Assembly (NCBI RefSeq): GCF_000006945.2
Contig: NC_003197.2
Coordinates: 3,286,001 to 3,350,000, forward strand
DNA: 64,000 bases
Direction of reading: 5' to 3'
From: Salmonella enterica subsp. enterica serovar Typhimurium str. LT2
GTDB lineage: Bacteria; Pseudomonadota; Gammaproteobacteria; Enterobacterales; Enterobacteriaceae
Part shown: in pieces, positions 41,935 through 50,953 of the stretch
How the letters are laid out: every line of letters starts with the position of its first letter
Numbering within the stretch: position 1 is the first letter of the stretch
Translations under genes and position numbers: made by a program
Notes under the pieces: generated by a model
What the model was told of the DNA's origin: nothing
Database searches by the model: none
Seen by the model: only the letters and a program-made list of their open reading frames with translations

Positions 41935-42390
41935 ATGACCTGCATTTTCTGTCAAATAGTTGAAGGTAAAGCACCTTGTCATAAAGTTTGGGAAGATGAG
42001 CATCACCTGGCTTTTTTGTCGATTTTTCCGAATACCGATGGGTTTACCGTAGTGATCCCGAAAAAACATTACCCCAGCTACGCGTTCGATCTACCGCCGC
42101 AGGCGTTAGCGGACCTGATGCTGGCGACCCAAAAAGTGGCGAAGAAACTGGATAAGGCTTTCCCGGATGTCAGTCGTACGGGAATGTTCTTCGAAGGTTT
42201 CGGCGTAGACCATGTGCACAGTAAATTAAGCCCCATGCACGGTACTGGCGATTTAACCCACTGGAAACCGATTGAATCGCGGCAGAATAAATTTTTCGAA
42301 CAGTATGAAGGATATCTGTCGTCACACGATCATGAACGGGCTGATGATGAAAAACTGGCCGCGCTGGCGGCCAGAATTCGTGAGGCATAA
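41935..42390 (+). CDS. HIT-family nucleotide hydrolase/transferase
   Basis: 151-residue HIT-domain protein. It opens CIFCQIVEGKAPCHKVWEDEHHLAF, with a CxxC as in Hint/Fhit-like proteins; the catalytic motif near residue 87 is VDHVHSKLSPMHG. In this subgroup lysine replaces the third histidine of the usual HxHxH, while the middle nucleophilic histidine is retained. HIT enzymes cleave phosphoramidates or dinucleotide polyphosphates; the substrate here is unknown. The 44-base gap to the transporter suggests co-transcription. GGAGAAATGGA gives the ribosome site. Confidence 0.85.
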   Translation: MTCIFCQIVEGKAPCHKVWEDEHHLAFLSIFPNTDGFTVVIPKKHYPSYAFDLPPQALADLMLATQKVAKKLDKAFPDVSRTGMFFEGFGVDHVHSKLSPMHGTGDLTHWKPIESRQNKFFEQYEGYLSSHDHERADDEKLAALAARIREA

Positions 42391-42404
42391 ATACGGAGCA
42401 CTTC

Positions 42405-42487
42405 TGCCGGATGGCGGTGTAAGCACCTTATCCGGCCTACAAAACTGTGCTATTCATAGACCTGATAAGCGCAGCGCCGTCAGGCAT
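42405..42487. repeat. BIME (two REP units)
   Basis: TGCCGGATGGCGG...CCTTATCCGGCCTAC at 42405-42440 and an inverted companion around GATAAGCGCAGCGCCGTCAGGC at 42463-42485. This is the standard enterobacterial REP pair, found here between convergent genes. Confidence 0.8.
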
Positions 42488-42547
42488 TATACCTTAGATT
42501 ATATACTTCTTATCTATTTTAATATATCAACCCTGGTAGGTTAAATA

Positions 42548-42742
42548 TTACGGCGCGTGGCTAAATATTTCGTACAAAAACCATCCAGGAATAGCGGCAA
42601 TAACACCCATTAAAATTATCCCTGCAAGAGTCATTTGCCTGTCTTCACGTTTTTCCATATTACATGCTTTAATAGCCATTATGAATATAACAACAGCTAT
42701 TATAGCAATTACGATAAAACAGGGAATAATAATCATACCCAT
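42548..42742 (-). CDS. Small two-helix membrane protein, unknown
   Basis: 64 residues from the ATG at 42742, chosen because GGAGGGGATATC stands right before it; an earlier frame start at 42778 lacks a ribosome site. Two hydrophobic helices, MIIIPCFIVIAIIAVVIFIM and MTLAGIILMGVIAAIPGWFLY, flank a short charged loop KACNMEKREDRQ. It is surrounded by AT-rich DNA and transcribed alone. I recognise no family; small membrane proteins of this shape often modulate transporters or kinases, but nothing here shows a partner. Confidence 0.65.
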   Translation of the reverse strand: MGMIIIPCFIVIAIIAVVIFIMAIKACNMEKREDRQMTLAGIILMGVIAAIPGWFLYEIFSHAP

Positions 42743-42944
42743 GATATCCCCTCCTCTGGGGCTGTATACAAGCATCATGCCTTAATCATTAAGGTAATAT
42801 ATAATTAATTTATACAATCAATAATATTTAAATAAAATATAAAGCTCCCCGTAATTTAGCAATTACTAAAGATCGACACAATATATTTAGATGTCTGTTA
42901 CTTCCAGAAACATTAGCTTCCAGAAGCAACAGATTCAAAGGTAA

Positions 42945-45116
42945 TTAACGCCCTGCGCCTTTCCCGCGCTTCTTATTCGCAGCAAGCCCCTGCCGCTGAT
43001 GTTCCACCGGCGTATGCTTGGTCAACGCCGGGCGCGTGTTGCGGTTCTGGCGACGCGCTTCGCGCATCTCTTCAATGGTCGGCGCAGGCACCAGACACTC
43101 ACGGCGACCGCCAATCAAATGCTTTTTCCCCATCGCTTCCAGCGCCTGGCGAATCAGCGGCCAGTTCGCCGGATCGTGATAACGCAGCAGCGCCTTATGC
43201 AGGCGACGCTGCCTGTCTCCCTTCGGCACCACCACATCTTCACTCTTATAACCAATTTTACCCAGCGGGTTTTTGCCGGTGTAATACATGGTGGTCGAAT
43301 TTGCCAACGGCGACGGGTAGAAGTTCTGCACCTGATCCAGACGGAAGCGGTGGCGCTTGAGCCACAGCGCCAGATTCACCATATCCTCGTCCCGCGTGCC
43401 CGGATGCGCGGAGATAAAATATGGGATCAGATACTGCTCTTTTCCGGCCTGTTTAGAGTAAAGGTCAAATAACTCTTTAAAGCGATCGTAGCTGCCCATA
43501 CCCGGCTTCATCATTTTCGACAGCGGACCTTCTTCAGTATGCTCCGGCGCAATCTTCAGATAGCCGCCCACATGATGGCTCGCCAGCTCTTTAATGTAGC
43601 GAGGATCTTCTACGGCGATGTCGTAGCGCACGCCGGAGGCAATTAAGATTTTCTTAATGCCTTTCAGCTCACGGGCGCGGCGATAAAGATTGATCGTCGG
43701 CGTATGGTCAGTATCCATATGCGGACAGATATCCGGATAGACGCATGACAGGCGACGACAGGTCTGCTCCGCACGCGGCGACTTACAGCGCAGCATATAC
43801 ATGTTCGCGGTAGGACCGCCCAGATCGGAGATCACGCCGGTAAACCCCGGCACCGTGTCGCGGATCGCTTCGATCTCGTTGATGATAGAGTCTTCTGAAC
43901 GGCTCTGAATGATGCGCCCTTCATGTTCAGTGATCGAGCAGAAAGAGCAGCCGCCAAAGCAGCCGCGCATGATATTGATCGAAAAGCGGATCATCTCATA
44001 GGCCGGAATACGGGCATTGCCGTAAGCCGGGTGCGGCACACGCTGATACGGCAGCGCAAACACGCTATCCATCTCTTCAGTGGAGAGCGGTATGGCGGGC
44101 GGGTTGATCCAGACATAGCGGTCGCCGTGTTTTTGCATCAGCGCCCGCGCGCAGCCAGGGTTAGTTTCGTGATGCAGAATACGCGACGCATGGGCGTACA
44201 GCACCTTGTCGCCTTTCACCTTTTCAAAGGATGGCAGCAGGATATAGGTTTTTTCCCACGGCTTCGGACGCGGCGGCTGCACGGTAATCGCTTTAGCTTC
44301 CTGCTTTTTCGGCGCGACCGGCTTGTTATCCGCGCACGGCAGATCCTCGCCATAGGGATGGGGAATTGGATCGATTTTACCCGGCGTGTCCAGACGAGTG
44401 GAGTCGACGCCGCTCCAGCCTGGCAGCGCTTCTTTAACCATAATCGCAGTGTTACGCACATCACGAATCTGATCGATGGTTTCGCCCATTGCCAGACGAT
44501 GCGCCACTTCCACCAGCGGACGCTCGCCGTTGCCAAACATCAGCATGTCGGCTTTGGAATCGACTAACACTGAACGACGCACAGTATCAGACCAGTAGTC
44601 GTAATGCGCGGTACGGCGCAGACTGGCCTCAATGCCGCCAAGGATCACCGGGACATCTTTCCACGCTTCTTTGCAACGCTGGGTATAGACCAGCGTGGCG
44701 CGGTCCGGGCGTTTGCCCGCGACGTTATCCGGGGTGTAGGCGTCATCGTGGCGCAGCTTACGGTCAGCGGTGTAACGGTTAATCATCGAGTCCATGTTGC
44801 CGGCGGTGACGCCGAAGAACAGGTTCGGTTTTCCCAGACGCATAAAGTCGTCTTTGCTGTTCCAGTCCGGCTGGGCGATGATCCCCACGCGGAAGCCCTG
44901 CGCTTCCAGCATACGACCGCAAATCGCCATGCCGAAGCTCGGATGGTCGACGTAGGCGTCGCCGGTTACCAGAATAATGTCGCAGCTATCCCAGCCAAGT
45001 TGATCCATCTCGTCACGTGACATCGGCAAAAACGGCGCCGGCCCAAAGCAGGCGGCCCAGTACTGCGGCCAGGAGAAAAGGTCGCGATCCGGTTGGATCA
45101 GGGAGATAGCGCTCAT
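42945..45116 (-). CDS. ygiQ: Radical SAM protein YgiQ (UPF0313)
   Basis: 723-residue radical S-adenosylmethionine protein. An N-terminal cobalamin-binding-like domain (SCDIILVTGDAYVDHPSFGMAICGRML) precedes the radical SAM barrel with the [4Fe-4S] motif RGCFGGCSFCSITEHEG near residue 380; a second cysteine patch is CRRLSCVYPDICPHMD. The C-terminal tail is basic (ANKKRGKGAGR). Closely matches E. coli YgiQ, which is slightly longer at the end. The reaction is not established. The 487 bases upstream separate it from the divergent TRAP operon. Confidence 0.95.
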   Translation of the reverse strand: MSAISLIQPDRDLFSWPQYWAACFGPAPFLPMSRDEMDQLGWDSCDIILVTGDAYVDHPSFGMAICGRMLEAQGFRVGIIAQPDWNSKDDFMRLGKPNLFFGVTAGNMDSMINRYTADRKLRHDDAYTPDNVAGKRPDRATLVYTQRCKEAWKDVPVILGGIEASLRRTAHYDYWSDTVRRSVLVDSKADMLMFGNGERPLVEVAHRLAMGETIDQIRDVRNTAIMVKEALPGWSGVDSTRLDTPGKIDPIPHPYGEDLPCADNKPVAPKKQEAKAITVQPPRPKPWEKTYILLPSFEKVKGDKVLYAHASRILHHETNPGCARALMQKHGDRYVWINPPAIPLSTEEMDSVFALPYQRVPHPAYGNARIPAYEMIRFSINIMRGCFGGCSFCSITEHEGRIIQSRSEDSIINEIEAIRDTVPGFTGVISDLGGPTANMYMLRCKSPRAEQTCRRLSCVYPDICPHMDTDHTPTINLYRRARELKGIKKILIASGVRYDIAVEDPRYIKELASHHVGGYLKIAPEHTEEGPLSKMMKPGMGSYDRFKELFDLYSKQAGKEQYLIPYFISAHPGTRDEDMVNLALWLKRHRFRLDQVQNFYPSPLANSTTMYYTGKNPLGKIGYKSEDVVVPKGDRQRRLHKALLRYHDPANWPLIRQALEAMGKKHLIGGRRECLVPAPTIEEMREARRQNRNTRPALTKHTPVEHQRQGLAANKKRGKGAGR

Positions 45117-45603
45117 AATGCTTCCAAAACGATTGGCAAAAAAATAATCAAAGGTCGGGGATTATAAGCCGTATCTATAGCGAAAATGAAGGAGATTATC
45201 GCCTTATATGCAGGACTGGCGCGAAATAGAAACAACTTTCAACGGCCTGGCCTGAGGTGTTTGAAATTGGTCTTATGAATATCTTCAAATTGGTATGCAA
45301 TTAATTATACCCACGTCTAAAAACGCAGTATCGTCATAACAACAAAAAGTAAAAAAACATCACATTATCAGTAATATATAAAAAAACTTCGCTGAATTGC
45401 TCACGACACTGTTTTTACCATGACTTTCTTCTGTGAACCAGATCTCTTTCTTTGGTCTATTGATTAAATTAAATTGGCTGACAGAATTCAGGGGATAAAG
45501 AACACCATCACCACGCCTTTCCCCAACGCAACACCTTACGTATCAGCAGGTTATTAATTAATCAACGATAACCACAGGAATCCCAACCTATAAGGAAGCA
45601 GAT
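45117..45603. other. Divergent promoter region between ygiQ and the TRAP operon
   Basis: 487 bases without a gene; AT-rich between 45255 and 45480. The only recognised element is a CRP-like site at 45432-45447 (TGTGA-N6-TCTCT). It lies 156 bases before dctP. Confidence 0.6.
45432..45447 (+). promoter_or_regulatory. CRP-like site upstream of the TRAP operon
   Basis: TGTGAACCAGATCTCT: perfect left half and three of five matches on the right with the normal six-base spacer. CRP control fits a carbon-source transporter; it is only a sequence match. Confidence 0.45.
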
Positions 45604-46587
45604 ATGAAAAACACACGTTCATTCACAACATCAGCGGTATTACTGGCCGGCTGTTTGCTACTGGCATTTCCAGCGCTCGCCAAAACCACGCTGAAACTGA
45701 GCCACAATCAGGATAAAAGCCACGCCGTTCACAAAGCGATGAGCTATCTGGCCGACAAAGCGAAAGCCTATTCGGACGGCGAATTAAATATTCGTATTTA
45801 CCCCAACGCCACGCTGGGCAACGAACGTGAATCGCTGGAATTGATGAACTCCGGCGCTCTGCAAATGGTGAAAGTCAATGCGGCATCGCTGGAGTCTTTT
45901 GCGCCGGAATATAGCGTGTTTAGCCTGCCGTTTTTATTCCGCGACCGCGATCACTACTACAACGTACTGAAAAGCGACTTAGGGAAACGCATTCTCGCGT
46001 CCTCCGAAAGCAAAGGCTTCGTCGGCTTAACCTGGTACGACGGCGGCGCCCGCAGTTTTTACGCTGGTAAGCCCATCACTCAACCCGACGATTTAGCCGG
46101 TATGAAAATCAGAGTGCAGCAAAGCCCCAGCGCTATCGCGATGGTGAAAGCTCTCGGCGGCGTGCCGACGCCGATGGCGCAAGGCGAACTCTATACCGCG
46201 CTCCAGCAAGGCGTGGTCGATGGCGGCGAAAACAACCCCGTGGTTTATGCCGATATGCGTCATGCGGAGGTGGCGAAATTCTATTCCCGCGACGAGCACA
46301 CGATGGTGCCGGATGTCCTGGTCATCAGTACCAAAGTACTTAACAAATTGAGCGATAAAGAGCGGAAGGCGTTATATAAAGCCGCAGATGAATCCATGCA
46401 GCAAATGAAAGATGTCATCTGGCCCGCCGCGGAAAAAGAGGCTTATGAGAGCATGAAGGCCATGAACGCGACTGTTGTTGATATTGATAAATCCGCGTTC
46501 AAACAGCGTGTTAAGCCCTTGTTTGATGAGTTCCGCGCAAAAGACGCTCAGTCAGCGAAGGATCTGGAATACATCGAGAATATGTAA
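45604..46587 (+). CDS. dctP: TRAP transporter solute-binding protein (DctP family)
   Basis: Periplasmic binding protein of 327 residues; the signal peptide ends at ALA-KTT near residue 27. DctP family marks are TLGNERESLELMNSGALQM near 80, FSLPFLFRDRDHYYNVL near 115, and the carboxylate-binding arginine in GMKIRVQQSPSAIAM near 173. These proteins bind organic acids, either C4-dicarboxylates or sugar acids. The GGARSFYAGKPI and ENNPVVYADMRHAEVAKFYS segments are reminiscent of hexuronate-type binders, but the ligand cannot be fixed by eye. AAGGAAGCAG precedes the ATG. First of a three-gene operon; STM3169 by position. Confidence 0.92.
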   Translation: MKNTRSFTTSAVLLAGCLLLAFPALAKTTLKLSHNQDKSHAVHKAMSYLADKAKAYSDGELNIRIYPNATLGNERESLELMNSGALQMVKVNAASLESFAPEYSVFSLPFLFRDRDHYYNVLKSDLGKRILASSESKGFVGLTWYDGGARSFYAGKPITQPDDLAGMKIRVQQSPSAIAMVKALGGVPTPMAQGELYTALQQGVVDGGENNPVVYADMRHAEVAKFYSRDEHTMVPDVLVISTKVLNKLSDKERKALYKAADESMQQMKDVIWPAAEKEAYESMKAMNATVVDIDKSAFKQRVKPLFDEFRAKDAQSAKDLEYIENM

Positions 46588-46628
46588 ATCTGCCGGGCAG
46601 GGTTCTCCTGCCCTTTACAGGATGTAAT

Positions 46629-47111
46629 ATGCGAATACTCACCAATGCACTGAACAAAATACTGGCCGGGTGCTGCTGTATTATTCTGGCGGTCATGGTT
46701 GCCTGCGTATCCTGGCAGGTGGCGGCGCGCTTTATATTCAACGCGCCAAGCAGCACGCTCGACGAATTCACCCAGATTCTTTTTATGTGGATGATTCTGT
46801 TAGGCGGCGTCTATACCGCCGGATTAAAAAAACATTTAGCTATCGATTTGTTAGCGCAAAAACTCTCCCGAACGCCCGCCCTCATGCTCGACAGTATCAT
46901 TCAGGTGATTATTACCGTGTTCGCGCTGATTTTTATGGTGTACGGCGGTGATATTATTGTTGAAAAAGCGGCGCACGTCAGCCAAATGTCCCCGGTATTA
47001 AAATGGCCTATGGATAAAGTCTATTGGGTCATGCCGATTAGCGGCGTCATCCTGGTGTACTACACCATTGTGAACGTTATTGATAATTATCATCAGCGCC
47101 ATCTTCGCTAA
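46629..47111 (+). CDS. dctQ: TRAP transporter small membrane subunit (DctQ family)
   Basis: 160 residues with four hydrophobic helices (GCCCIILAVMVACVSWQVAAR, LFMWMILLGGVYTAGL, SIIQVIITVFALIFMVYGG, VMPISGVILVYYTIVN). The segment FIFNAPSSTLDEFTQILFMWMILLGG is the family signature. It forms the membrane unit with DctM and couples sodium-driven uptake to the binding protein. It begins 41 bases after dctP and is followed by dctM within 10 bases. Confidence 0.9.
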   Translation: MRILTNALNKILAGCCCIILAVMVACVSWQVAARFIFNAPSSTLDEFTQILFMWMILLGGVYTAGLKKHLAIDLLAQKLSRTPALMLDSIIQVIITVFALIFMVYGGDIIVEKAAHVSQMSPVLKWPMDKVYWVMPISGVILVYYTIVNVIDNYHQRHLR

Positions 47112-47121
47112 CGAGGGATAT

Positions 47122-48429
47122 ATGGACTTTGAATATATTTACCCAATAATTGTTTTATTTGGCAGCTTTGCCATTATACTGGCGGTCGGCGTTCCTATTA
47201 CATTCGCTATCGGGCTGTCGTCCTTATTCTCAATCCTGATAGCCCTTCCCCCGGATGCGGCAATCTCGGTTATTTCGCAAAAAATGACCGTCGGTCTCGA
47301 TGGCTTTACGCTGCTGGCGATCCCCTTTTTTGTGTTAGCCGGCAATATCATGAATACCGGGGGAATCGCCCGGCGCCTGGTGAATCTGGCTCAGGCGTTA
47401 GTTGGCCGCCTTCCCGGTTCGCTGGCGCACTGCAATATTCTGGCGAACACCCTGTTTGGCGCGATATCCGGCTCGGCGGTCGCTTCTGCGGCCGCGGTGG
47501 GCGGCATCATGTCGCCATTACAGGAAAAAGAGGGCTACTCTCCGGCGTTCTCTACGGCGATCAACGTCGCTTCGGCGCCGATTGGCCTGATGATCCCGCC
47601 CAGCAATGTGCTAATTGTCTATTCGCTGGCTAGCGGCGGCACCTCTGTCGCCGCCCTGTTTTTGGCGGGCTACCTGCCCGGCATCTTAACCGCGCTGGCT
47701 TTAATGACGGTAGCGGCGCTGTATGCCCATCGCCACCATTACCCGGTTGCCGAACGCATCAACCTGCGGCAGTTTCTGTCGGTATTCCGCGATTCGTTGC
47801 CCAGCCTGTTGCTGATATTTATTATTATCGGCGGCATTATCGGCGGCGTATTTACGCCAACAGAGGCCTCTGCGATCGCGGTAATCTATAGCCTGGCGCT
47901 GGCGGCCATTTATCGAGAAATTAATGTGAGTAAGTTGCGCGATATTCTGCTGGATTCGGTAGTAACCAGCTCTATTGTTCTCTTACTGGTCGGCTGCTCA
48001 ATGGGAATGTCATGGGCGATGACCAATGCTGATGTTCCTGAACTGATTAATGAAATGATTACCAGCGTGTCCGAAAATAAATGGGTCATCTTGCTGATTA
48101 TCAATCTCATTTTGTTATTCGTCGGGACGTTTATGGATATTACCCCGGCTATTCTAATCTTTACGCCTATTTTCCTTCCCATTGCTCAACATCTGGGAAT
48201 CGACCCTGTCCATTTTGGCATTATTATGGTTTTCAATTTAACCATCGGACTGTGTACGCCCCCGGTAGGCACTATTTTGTTCGTCGGTTGCAGTATCGGC
48301 AAAATCAGTATTGATAAAGTCGTCAAACCGCTATTACCGATGTTTCTGGCACTCTTTGTGGTCATGGCGATGATTTGCTACTTCCCGCAGTTGAGTCTGC
48401 TGCTTCCCACGCTGTTTGCTCCTTCCTGA
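47122..48429 (+). CDS. dctM: TRAP transporter large membrane subunit (DctM family)
   Basis: 435 residues from the ATG after GAGGGATAT; a longer frame that begins inside dctQ is rejected. It has about twelve helices including the signatures FFVLAGNIMNTGGIARRLVNLAQALVGRLPGSLAH and NLTIGLCTPPVGTILFVGCSIGKI. It is the sodium-symport channel of the transporter. The three-gene operon closes with a hairpin shared with ftsP. Confidence 0.93.
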   Translation: MDFEYIYPIIVLFGSFAIILAVGVPITFAIGLSSLFSILIALPPDAAISVISQKMTVGLDGFTLLAIPFFVLAGNIMNTGGIARRLVNLAQALVGRLPGSLAHCNILANTLFGAISGSAVASAAAVGGIMSPLQEKEGYSPAFSTAINVASAPIGLMIPPSNVLIVYSLASGGTSVAALFLAGYLPGILTALALMTVAALYAHRHHYPVAERINLRQFLSVFRDSLPSLLLIFIIIGGIIGGVFTPTEASAIAVIYSLALAAIYREINVSKLRDILLDSVVTSSIVLLLVGCSMGMSWAMTNADVPELINEMITSVSENKWVILLIINLILLFVGTFMDITPAILIFTPIFLPIAQHLGIDPVHFGIIMVFNLTIGLCTPPVGTILFVGCSIGKISIDKVVKPLLPMFLALFVVMAMICYFPQLSLLLPTLFAPS

Positions 48430-48437
48430 AAACCCTG

Positions 48438-48462
48438 ACGGGTCTGCGCTATTCAGACCCGT
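48438..48462. terminator. Hairpin between convergent dctM and ftsP
   Basis: ACGGGTCTG pairs with CAGACCCGT over a seven-base loop, nine bases after the dctM stop and before the ftsP stop. It can serve both strands. Confidence 0.6.
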
Positions 48463-48473
48463 ACTCGGACGCT

Positions 48474-49886
48474 TTACGACGCTGGATTCACCAGCATTTG
48501 CCCAATCGAGCCGCGGTCAGCCATTTCCAGCGTCTGGCTGTTGAAATAGAACGGGAAGTGCGGCCAGGACGGCTGACCGTAATAGACCAGCAGTTCGACT
48601 TGCCCATCCACCCAGACGGTATCTTTCCAGCCTCTATCTTCCGGGAACGGCATAGCGCCGTTGACGTTACGAATCAGGAAAGAGACGCCCTCAATATGGA
48701 ACGACTGCGGCATATCGGCGCGTACCGTCCAGCGCTCCCAGGTGCCTTGTTGGGCGGTAATATCAATGCGATTCACATCCCACAGTTGGCCGTTAATCCC
48801 CGGATCGTCGCCAAGACTGATGTCCCGACTGCGGACAGGCGCGCCGCTCATGATCTCCGTCGGCAACAGACGCATCGGCAGATTATCGGTCACCAGCGGC
48901 AGCAATCCGGTTGGCCGTAACGTCAGCACCAGGGTCGAAACCAGAATACTGGAAGGCTCAAAGAAACCGCGAATCCGATCGACTATGCTGGCCGCTTCCC
49001 CGCAGGTGATCGAGACTTCGTCGCCGTTGGTCATATCAACCAGGATTTCACGTCGCTCGCCGGGCGCCAGTGACAACTGTTTGACGGAAACCGGCGCAGG
49101 TAAAAAGCCCTGATCGCCTGAAATCACATGCAGCGCCCGGCCATCGCTCATCTGAAGCTGATAGCGCCGCGAGTTCGAGGCGTTCAACAACCGTAACCGC
49201 ACCCAGCCGCGGGACACTTCGACATAGGGGCTTTGCGCGCCGTTCACCAGCAGCGTATCGCCGACAAAACCACCGCTTCCCGGTTCGCTGTACTCCGGCG
49301 TCCCAAAGTTATCCAGCCGTTTATCCTGGATAATGACGGGAAAATCATCCACGCCGTAATGGTTCGGAATGGGCAGCGTTTTACTGATGTCGTCTTCGAC
49401 CAGCCACATTCCTGCCAGGCCGTTATACACCTGCTGCGCGGTGCGGTTAGGCGTGTTAGCGTGATACCACAGCGTCGCGGCGCTCTGACGAATCGGCAAC
49501 ACCGGCGCCCAGTCCGCGTTCGGCGACATCATACGCGCCGGGCCACCCATCAGCGGCCCCGGCACCAGTAAACCAGCAACCGTCATGGAGACATTTTCCG
49601 CCAGGCGGTTGCTATAGATGAGTTTAACGTCATCGCCTTTCCAGACGCGGATTGTCGGCCCCAGATAACGACCGTTCACTCCCCAGACCGGCGCGCGCGT
49701 GCCTTGCGTAAAGGACCAGTGCGCTCGCTGTAGCGTCATAAACAACGGCTGCCCGCGACGGGACTCCAGCAACGGCGGAACAGGCAACGGCTGTTGCTGA
49801 CCGGCAGCATTCGCCCTGAGGGGAATCGCGCCTGCACATAGTGCGATTCCCGATGCCTGAAGAAACTGACGCCGACTGAATGACAT
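48474..49886 (-). CDS. ftsP: Cell division protein FtsP (SufI), Tat-exported cupredoxin
   Basis: 470-residue periplasmic protein with three cupredoxin domains like multicopper oxidases but without the copper ligands; it stabilises the divisome under stress. The Tat signal is MSFSRRQFLQASGIALCAGAIPL, split at the twin arginines. Domain 1 contains WGVNGRYLGPTIRVWKGDD, and the C-terminal domain PFYFNSQTLEMADRGSIGQ. Matches E. coli FtsP/SufI in length. Seventy-three bases separate it from plsC, with which it is usually co-transcribed. Confidence 0.96.
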   Translation of the reverse strand: MSFSRRQFLQASGIALCAGAIPLRANAAGQQQPLPVPPLLESRRGQPLFMTLQRAHWSFTQGTRAPVWGVNGRYLGPTIRVWKGDDVKLIYSNRLAENVSMTVAGLLVPGPLMGGPARMMSPNADWAPVLPIRQSAATLWYHANTPNRTAQQVYNGLAGMWLVEDDISKTLPIPNHYGVDDFPVIIQDKRLDNFGTPEYSEPGSGGFVGDTLLVNGAQSPYVEVSRGWVRLRLLNASNSRRYQLQMSDGRALHVISGDQGFLPAPVSVKQLSLAPGERREILVDMTNGDEVSITCGEAASIVDRIRGFFEPSSILVSTLVLTLRPTGLLPLVTDNLPMRLLPTEIMSGAPVRSRDISLGDDPGINGQLWDVNRIDITAQQGTWERWTVRADMPQSFHIEGVSFLIRNVNGAMPFPEDRGWKDTVWVDGQVELLVYYGQPSWPHFPFYFNSQTLEMADRGSIGQMLVNPAS

Positions 49887-49959
49887 ATAAGCTCCATGTA
49901 AAACAGGCTAAAGAGTTGTGCCTGAAAAAATGATTTCTACAATAACAGAGTAAGGCTGC

Positions 49960-50697
49960 TTAAACCTTACCGGTCGCTTCACGTTCCGCAACCTCTTTAT
50001 CAAGTTCCGCGATTTTTTGCTCCATTAACGCACGGCAGTGGGCCGCCAGCTCGCGAACCTGATCTTTACCATATTCGCTGACGTCGACTGGCGGCAGCAT
50101 TTCCACAATAACCAGTCCGTTGTTCAGGCGGTTTAGATTGACTTTGTTAGAGGTGTTGGAAACGCAGACAGGAATGATCGGCACACCAGCCGCGATAGCC
50201 GCATGAAACGCGCCGGTTTTAAACGGCAGCAGACCGCGTCCCCGGCTACGCGTACCTTCAGGGAACATCCAGATAGAAATACGACGCTTTTTAAAATGGT
50301 TAACCACTGCCGCAATGGTGCTATGCGCTTTGGCGCGGTTATTACGGTCAATCAACAGATTACCGGTCAGCCAGTACAGTTGCCCAAAAAACGGGATCCA
50401 AAGCAGGCTTTTTTTCCCCACCGTCACCGTTGGCGGCTGCACAATATTCGCCGCCGTGACCATATCATAATTATTCTGATGGTTAGCAATATAGATAGCA
50501 TTGCCATAGTTTTCCGCGTCGGCGGGTTTGCGGCACTCCACTTTCAGGCCAAACAGCGGGGCCAGACGGCCGAACATATGTCCAAACGTCGCCACGTGTT
50601 TTGGGTTACGTGGGCTGAAAAGGCAGTAAATAGAACCGAAAACACAGACCAGAATGGAGTAAATAACGGTAACAATAAGACGAAAAATATATAGCAT
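49960..50697 (-). CDS. plsC: 1-acyl-sn-glycerol-3-phosphate acyltransferase
   Basis: Makes phosphatidic acid from lysophosphatidic acid at the inner membrane, an essential phospholipid step. It is 245 residues with an N-terminal hydrophobic helix (LYIFRLIVTVIYSILVCVFG). The acyltransferase motifs are in place: NHQNNYD (HX4D) near 73, the LIDRNN motif near 115, and FPEGTRSRG near 145. Matches E. coli PlsC. Confidence 0.97.
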   Translation of the reverse strand: MLYIFRLIVTVIYSILVCVFGSIYCLFSPRNPKHVATFGHMFGRLAPLFGLKVECRKPADAENYGNAIYIANHQNNYDMVTAANIVQPPTVTVGKKSLLWIPFFGQLYWLTGNLLIDRNNRAKAHSTIAAVVNHFKKRRISIWMFPEGTRSRGRGLLPFKTGAFHAAIAAGVPIIPVCVSNTSNKVNLNRLNNGLVIVEMLPPVDVSEYGKDQVRELAAHCRALMEQKIAELDKEVAEREATGKV

Positions 50698-50856
50698 AAC
50701 AACCTCTGAAGGCCTAAGAGCCCGGCATTCTACGTCACCTGAAATTCAGGTTAGGATTTTGGTAAGTGTGGCTCTCTGGAAAAACGTATTGTTAATCGCA
50801 ATGCACGAATAAACAACGGTTTTACGGGAAATTTTAATGTTAATCCGATCTGAAAC

Positions 50857-50943
50857 CGTAGGCCGGATAAGACGCTACTGCGTCGTCATCCGGCAACGGC
50901 AGAGCGCCGGATGGCGGCTTAGATGCCTTGTCCGGCCTACGGG
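50857..50943. repeat. BIME (two REP units) between plsC and parC
   Basis: GTAGGCCGGATAAGACG...CGTCATCCGGCAA at 50859-50895, then GCGCCGGATGGCGG...TTGTCCGGCCTACGGG at 50904-50943. Two palindromic REP units in opposite orientation close to the parC stop, probably protecting the parC message end. Confidence 0.85.
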
Positions 50944-50953
50944 CGCCCCTGTC

